12,500 nucleotides of DNA from positions 18,992,873 to 19,005,372 of the forward strand of contig CM060326.1 in the NCBI GenBank assembly GCA_030674155.1, in the 5' to 3' direction. Every line of letters begins with the position of its first letter. Within the stretch, counting starts at the first letter, position 1. The notes beneath the pieces are model-generated. The model was not told the DNA's origin and made no database searches. It saw nothing but the letters and a program-made list of their open reading frames with translations. The position numbers were made by a program, and so were the translations under genes. Shown here in pieces: positions 8,948 to 12,500 of the stretch. Source of the stretch: Stramonita haemastoma. Its lineage: Eukaryota > Mollusca > Gastropoda > Neogastropoda > Muricidae.

Positions 8948-9225
8948 CGTAAAAGGTAAAGGTGTCCCATAGCCTATGTGGTCGTAAGGCATCAGGACCT
9001 CATCTTCTCTAGGGGCCAGCAATTGAGGGCGGCGCTCATCTCCTCCCGCGCTGTTTTGACCTCCCTGTAGAGGGCAGGTTCCCATTTACAGCTGGGTGAA
9101 CTGGGGGACTGTACTGAAGCCAAGGTGCGCAAACAGTCACCCATCCACTTGGTAGCCACGCTCGACGCTGCTTAACCTTAGCTTGGGAAAGCGAGCGCTC
9201 TGACCACTGAGCTATCACGTCCCTG
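8948..9225 (-). mobile_element. tRNA/5S-like chimeric SINE, copy 2, complete with TSD
   Basis: The minus strand begins CAGGGACGTGATAGCTCAGTGG. The A box at 9204-9214 fits TRGYNNANNGG exactly. It continues into GTTAAGCAGC (9167-9176 reversed) and TGGATGGGTGAC (9136-9147 reversed). These two words span 41 bases, the same span that the corresponding words have in animal 5S rRNA as I know it. No tRNA B box is visible. The body (ATTTACAGCTGGG and AGAGGGCAGGT on the plus strand) and the 3' end match copy 1. Flanking AGAAATGAATA at 8937-8947 and 9226-9236 is a perfect 11-bp target-site duplication, which fixes the ends at about 278 bp. The 3' terminus is CCTTTACC-like rather than poly-A. Confidence 0.9.
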
Positions 9226-9236
9226 AGAAATGAATA
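9226..9236. repeat. Right target-site duplication of the 8948-9225 SINE
   Basis: AGAAATGAATA directly follows the tRNA-like 5' end of the minus-strand element and is identical to 8937-8947. Confidence 0.85.
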
Positions 9237-9459
9237 AAAACACAAATAAAGCCAATTATTATACCTTCAAAAACCCAAACCCAAAAATAGAAGTCAATAT
9301 ATTAAGTCCTGAATTAATTAAGAAAAAACGCGTTTTCTTTTTTCCTCCCCATTTTAATACATCCATAACAATCATCATTATCATCATTATTACTTTTAAT
9401 ATCTGCTTCATTGCTACATCAAATAGTTTCCAAATGTTAATTGTTTGTTTGTTTTTATC
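9237..9459. other. AT-rich stretch without a gene
   Basis: AT-rich sequence with a short ATC/ATT-rich segment near 9370-9395. No coding frame or RNA gene is supported. Confidence 0.45.
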
Positions 9460-9530
9460 GCCCTCCGAGGTTTACCAATGGTGAGATTTGTGTCTGTGCG
9501 ACCGTATTTGACCACCATAGTGATGAAAAC
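9460..9530 (-). mobile_element. SINE 3'-domain fragment, minus strand
   Basis: Read on the minus strand it gives TATGGTGG, ACACAAATCTCACCATTGGT, AAACCTCGGAGGGCG and an A-rich tail, matching the 3' domain of the 7912-8282 SINE. On the plus strand the fragment stops at the start of the GA array (9531), so the 5' part of the element is missing. Confidence 0.75.
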
Positions 9531-9531
9531 A

Positions 9532-9564
<33 letters not shown>

Positions 9565-9595
9565 GAGAGAGGAGAGAGAGAGAGAGAGAGAGAGA

Positions 9596-9684
<89 letters not shown>
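9531..9684. repeat. Compound (GA)n-(CA)n microsatellite
   Basis: GA units with several GGA slips (9531-9595) switch abruptly to about 44 perfect AC units (9596-9683). The open frames across it on both strands are artefacts. Confidence 0.98.
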
Positions 9685-9687
<3 letters not shown>

Positions 9688-9985
9688 ACAAGCGCAACAG
9701 AAAGAGACAGAGACATAGAGACACCGACAGACAAACATACACTACAGAGAAAAACAAAAGATACAGACAAACAAAATCAACCAGACAAAAAATTCAAACA
9801 AAGACACTCCGAAAATACAAAGACGAAGATGGTAACTGAGAGAGGTCATTTTCAGAAGAAAAAAATCGACATGAGCGAAAAAAACAAAACAAAAAAAACC
9901 AAAAACAGAAAGAAAAACCAGAAAGAAGGAAAAAAAAGACCTCCGAAAAAGTCTCATAAAGAGAGTTAGTTCCCAGATGAAAATT
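9685..9985. other. A/purine-rich stretch without a gene
   Basis: Degraded AGAC and A-rich sequence downstream of the CA array, with a strong plus-strand excess of A. The 174-residue frame from 9445 that runs to 9969 is lysine-rich and comes from composition. Confidence 0.5.
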
Positions 9986-10100
9986 AGGCGGATCGGATTT
10001 ACCTGGAGGCGACAGTATTAGGCCGCCTTGTCAGATTCTTCAGTCTCCGGTTCCATCCTCTCGGTGATTCCTCGCGTCATATTACACCGGCCGGTTGAAG
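9986..10100. other. Complex island ending GGCGAAGAAAG, possible SINE body fragment
   Basis: A GC-richer island set within purine-rich DNA. It has a 6-bp inverted repeat (AGGCGG 9986-9991 and CCGCCT 10023-10028) and ends in GGCGAAGAAAGAAAG, which resembles the GGGGCGAAGAAAAAA terminus of the 7912-8282 SINE. It could be the 3' part of a related plus-strand SINE. No A or B box is seen. Confidence 0.35.
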
Positions 10101-10309
10101 GCGAAGAAAGAAAGAAAAAGAAAGGAAAAAAAGAAAGGAAAAGAAGGAACAAAAGTTGTCAAGCTATATGAGAAAAAGTCCGGTGATACATTTCAGTACG
10201 TTTCTGCCGAATAAAGCAAAAAAAAAAAAAGAAAAAGATAAGTCAATACAAAATGAAAGAAAGTACATTGAAATAATATATACCATGAAGTCGGAATGTT
10301 TTGACCTTC
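10101..10309. other. Purine-rich tail and AT-rich stretch
   Basis: Degenerate GAAA/GGAAA units (about 10101-10150), then AT-rich sequence with a 13-base A run near 10218. The 66-residue frame at 10156-10356 ends inside a SINE fragment and is not supported as a gene. Confidence 0.5.
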
Positions 10310-10378
10310 TATTGGTTAAAAATGGCTGCATTTTTGCAAAATCTCACCATTGGTAAACCTTGGAGATCTAGCTGAGGA
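10310..10378 (+). mobile_element. SINE 3'-domain fragment, plus strand
   Basis: ATGGCTGCA, AAAATCTCACCATTGGTAAA and CCTTGGAG match the SINE 3' domain at 7930-8000 and 9460-9530, in opposite orientation to both. An A-rich tail (ACGAAAAAAAGAAAG) follows. The 5' part of the element is not recognisable. Confidence 0.7.
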
Positions 10379-10745
10379 ACGAAAAAAAGAAAGAAGTGAA
10401 AAACAAATTTAAAAGAAGAACCCAAAACAATCAGATCAAAGTAACTAAAAGTACCCAGAACAACAAACTTGATTCAGCTACACAGAATGAGTAAAGAAAA
10501 AAACACAATAAAAATAAGAAAAGAAAGAAAAGTACACAATGAAAATAACTTAAAAATGAACATGAAGCAAAACAAAAGTAAGAGATAAATCATATCCCAT
10601 CTGAAGTTGGATTGCTGGGCATGACTGTCAGGCACTTAACGGACATGCAGAAGGCATTTTCACTCTTAAATCATGAAGACAACGATACTGCTGTCTAGGC
10701 GTTCGACAACGACGACGACGAAGAATACTTAAGTGATATATCATA
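10379..10745. other. A-rich stretch without a gene
   Basis: Purine/A-rich sequence to about 10590, then ordinary sequence with a short GAC run near 10710-10721. No RNA or protein gene is supported. Confidence 0.45.
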
Positions 10746-10750
10746 CCATC

Positions 10751-10800
10751 GCCATGGCGCAGCGGTTAGCGCCTTTAGTTATGATGAAGGTCTTGGTAAG
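10751..10800 (+). mobile_element. Orphan tRNA-like A box, possible SINE head
   Basis: TGGCGCAGCGG at 10755-10765 fits the A-box consensus TRGYNNANNGG exactly and lies in a tRNA-like GCCATGGCGCAGCGGTTAGC context. The only B-box-like word, GTTCGCATG at 10814-10822, has two mismatches and stands rather far away. This is probably the decayed head of a tRNA-derived SINE, not a tRNA gene. Confidence 0.4.
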
Positions 10801-11043
10801 TGGTCACTCAGTTGTTCGCATGCACTCACTCAATGAAGGACCAAGTTCAGGACATCCGATTTTATTTATTTTGTTTGACTTATCATGCACACTAATGTAG
10901 CCATATACAGTGAGATACATCGATTTTATGGATGCATTACGAAATAAGCATAAGCCACAACAACAGTACGCAACACACACATTGCAATATGCATAGCTCC
11001 GGACTGGTGTAAAAAACCCACACCACACCAAAAAAATAGCACA

Positions 11044-11045
<2 letters not shown>
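10801..11045. other. Stretch without a gene
   Basis: Ordinary sequence between the tRNA-like fragment and the CA array. No coding frame is supported apart from those reading through the repeat. Confidence 0.45.
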
Positions 11046-11084
<39 letters not shown>

Positions 11085-11158
11085 ACCACAGCTACGCACA
11101 CGCACCACGCACACACACATACCCCCCCCCCCCACCCACACACACACACACACACAAA
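11046..11158. repeat. (CA)n arrays with C12 run
   Basis: A CA array (11046-11083), imperfect CACG/CACC units, a run of 12 C at 11122-11133 and a second CA array to 11158. The minus strand carries the matching G12 run. Confidence 0.95.
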
Positions 11159-11164
11159 CATCAT

Positions 11165-11494
11165 GAACTCGTTATGAATCCTTCCCCTCTTTGCTTGGCG
11201 AACGAAACACTTCTTTTTTTTTGTTTTTCATTTTTGTTTTTTGTAATGAAGCTACTAACTTCGAATCCGCGAAAGCCCTTGGTGATAGTGAGATACAGAT
11301 GGTCACGCCCCCTGAGAGACTAGTGCGACTACTGATGACTTGCTTCAGTGGCGGAAGGATTTTGTTTCAGCATCTTTTAAAGGGACTCCGGCTTCCTCCG
11401 CTGAGAGAAGTTAACTCGGTAAATTATAGCGGAAGTCACGTGACGTCCTTACTACTAAAGAGTGCCCGTTGGATTCAGGGTCATGTTTAGTTGT
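11165..11494. other. Complex, CpG-containing stretch with a doubtful ORF
   Basis: This is one of the few intervals with mixed composition and several CpGs. A plus-strand frame at 11191-11490 (99 residues) starts with a Phe-rich hydrophobic stretch that comes from a T run and continues with ordinary composition. No family is recognisable, and I see no matching splice pattern. A candidate regulatory cluster lies at 11428-11447. Confidence 0.35.
11428..11447. promoter_or_regulatory. Candidate ETS / E-box / CRE motif cluster
   Basis: AGCGGAAGT (11428-11436, ETS-like) overlaps the perfect 10-base palindrome GTCACGTGAC (11435-11444, the bHLH-Zip USF/MiT-TFE type E-box). That palindrome overlaps TGACGTC (11441-11447, CRE-like). 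A second GGCGGAAG lies near 11351-11358. The motifs are seen directly. Binding, and any nearby transcript, are not shown, and a chance match is possible. Confidence 0.3.
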
Positions 11495-11521
11495 GGGGGG
11501 GGGGGGGGGTGGGGATGGGGG
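11495..11521 (+). other. G-run tract with G-quadruplex potential
   Basis: G15-T-G4-AT-G5 gives several G-runs with loops of one or two bases, about 50 bp downstream of the 11428-11447 motif cluster. Confidence 0.8.
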
Positions 11522-11765
11522 TCGGATTAAAAAAGAAAAAAAATCATCTTAAATTAAAACGAAATCTGAAAGAGAAAATGAGGGAGTGGAGAGGGGAAAA
11601 AAGAGAGAGAAAATTGATAGTAATTCAACTGAAAGCAGCCAGAGTATTTTTAATTTTTAATGACCTCTCATTCCATTATCTTCGAAAAAAACAACAACAA
11701 ATAAATAGAATAGTAGAGGTAGTGATAGTAATGGCAATAGCAGCCGAAGAAGTAATTGTAGTAGT
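11522..11765. other. Purine-rich stretch without a gene
   Basis: A/G-rich sequence grading into degenerate AGTAAT/GTAG words ahead of the TAG array. No gene is supported. Confidence 0.5.
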
Positions 11766-11852
11766 AGTCAGGATTAGTAGTAGTAGTAGTAAATAGTAGT
11801 AGTAGTAGTAGTAGTAGTAGAAGTAGTAGGAGTAGTAGAGTAGTAGAGTAGT

Positions 11853-11900
<48 letters not shown>

Positions 11901-12050
11901 CAGTAGTATGTAGTAGTAGTAGTAAATACAGTAGTAGTAGTTAGTAGTAGTAGTAAGTAGTAGTAGTAGTAGTAGTAGTAGTACAGTAGTAGTAGTAAAT
12001 AGTAGTAGAAAATAGAGTGTAGTGTAGTGTAGTAGTAAATAGGTAGCTAA
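11766..12050. repeat. Degenerate (TAG)n array with embedded (CAG)13
   Basis: TAG/GTA units with frequent slips (AAATAGTAG, AGAGTAG, TAGTGTAG) surround a pure CAG block of 13 units at 11857-11895. The minus-strand open frames (poly-Leu/Tyr/Cys) come from the repeat. Confidence 0.96.
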
Positions 12051-12470
12051 GTTTAGCAGCAGCACTGCAACAACAACAAGAAAAACAATAACAACAATCA
12101 CAGCAGTAACGGTATTTTTGTTCTTGTCATTGTGCAATTTTTTAAATAGATTTTTTGGTTTGGGTTTCATTTGTTTTGTTTTTCAGTATGCTCAGACCAG
12201 TCTGGCTATTCGCTGTCTACGAAAAAATCTTCCATACGAAAGAAAAATAACAACAATCAACAAAAAATTCATCATGTAAAATTGTTTTCAAAGCAAACAA
12301 TGGTGAGACAACGTATCCTTTTTTTTTCTCATGAAAATGTAACAGACTTTTCATTCTAGTTTATCCCATTGTAGTTACTATCACAAATCTGAAATTTTAT
12401 GATGGGTATAAAACGTGACCTGCGTTACTGTGTATTACTTTAAAACAAAAAAACCCCACACAGTTTCTGA
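12051..12470. other. Stretch without a gene
   Basis: A short CAG/CAA-rich segment (about 12056-12105) is followed by AT-rich ordinary sequence. The 62-residue frame at 12171-12359 has no recognisable family and is not supported. Confidence 0.45.
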
Positions 12471-12500
12471 GGGGGGAGGGGGTTGTTGGGGGGGGGGGGG
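12471..12500 (+). other. G-rich tract at the window edge, G-quadruplex potential
   Basis: G6-A-G5-TTGTT-G13 reaches the end of the window. Its true length cannot be seen. Confidence 0.75.

Noticed and set aside
9125..9182. A 5S rRNA gene or pseudogene
   Set aside because: Only the internal control region matches. The 5' and 3' stems of 5S are absent, and the same chimera occurs in a second copy, which fits a SINE.
9445..9969. 174-residue charged ORF
   Set aside because: It consists of GA, CA and A-rich repeat translation (Arg/Glu, Thr/His, Lys).
11191..11490. 99-residue plus-strand ORF with a hydrophobic N-terminus that could look like a signal peptide
   Set aside because: The hydrophobic stretch comes from a T run. 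The rest matches no family I know, and no splice or promoter context supports it.

Overview
This window looks like non-coding nuclear DNA from an invertebrate animal, most likely a mollusc and plausibly a gastropod. The case rests on very dense, long di-, tri- and tetranucleotide microsatellites, several tRNA-headed SINEs, a 5S-rRNA-like SINE segment and dispersed repeats. No convincing protein-coding exon is visible. Almost all long open frames are reads through microsatellites (poly-Ser/Leu, poly-Thr/His, poly-Cys/Val, Lys/Glu/Arg). The window is therefore best read as intergenic or intronic DNA. The taxon assignment is an inference.

Layout. Bases 1-5000 hold two direct copies of a pair of dispersed repeats: A at 12-202 with B at 1640-1912, and A' at 3523-3728 with B' at 4661-4942. 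The order is conserved and different microsatellites sit between the partners. A third, older B copy lies inverted at about 6781-7012. The B core, about 100 bp, is much better conserved than its surroundings. Bases 5000-7400 are mainly GAT, CA, CATA, TTTC-type and GA arrays, a strong G-quadruplex motif, and a small stretch of ordinary sequence at 5753-6139.

Bases 7420-9236 are a SINE cluster and the most informative part. Two minus-strand copies of one element (about 7422-7711 and 8948-9225) start with a tRNA-like A box and continue into a segment that matches the internal promoter region of 5S rRNA, with 5S-like spacing. The second copy has an 11-bp perfect target-site duplication. Between them lie a plus-strand tRNA-like head (7718-7790) and a second SINE family (7912-8282, minus) with a class-II-like tRNA head and an 11-bp target-site duplication with one mismatch. 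The 3' domain of this second family recurs at 9460-9530 (minus) and 10310-10378 (plus).

Bases 9237-11160 hold a GA/CA compound array, purine-rich stretches, an orphan tRNA-like A box and CA arrays. Bases 11165-11494 are a more complex stretch with a compact cluster of ETS, E-box and CRE-like motifs just upstream of a G-run. Bases 11766-12050 are a degenerate TAG array with a (CAG)13 block embedded in it. The window ends in a G-rich tract.

No genes can be shown to work together here. The biology on view is SINE retroposition, microsatellite growth and repeat duplication.
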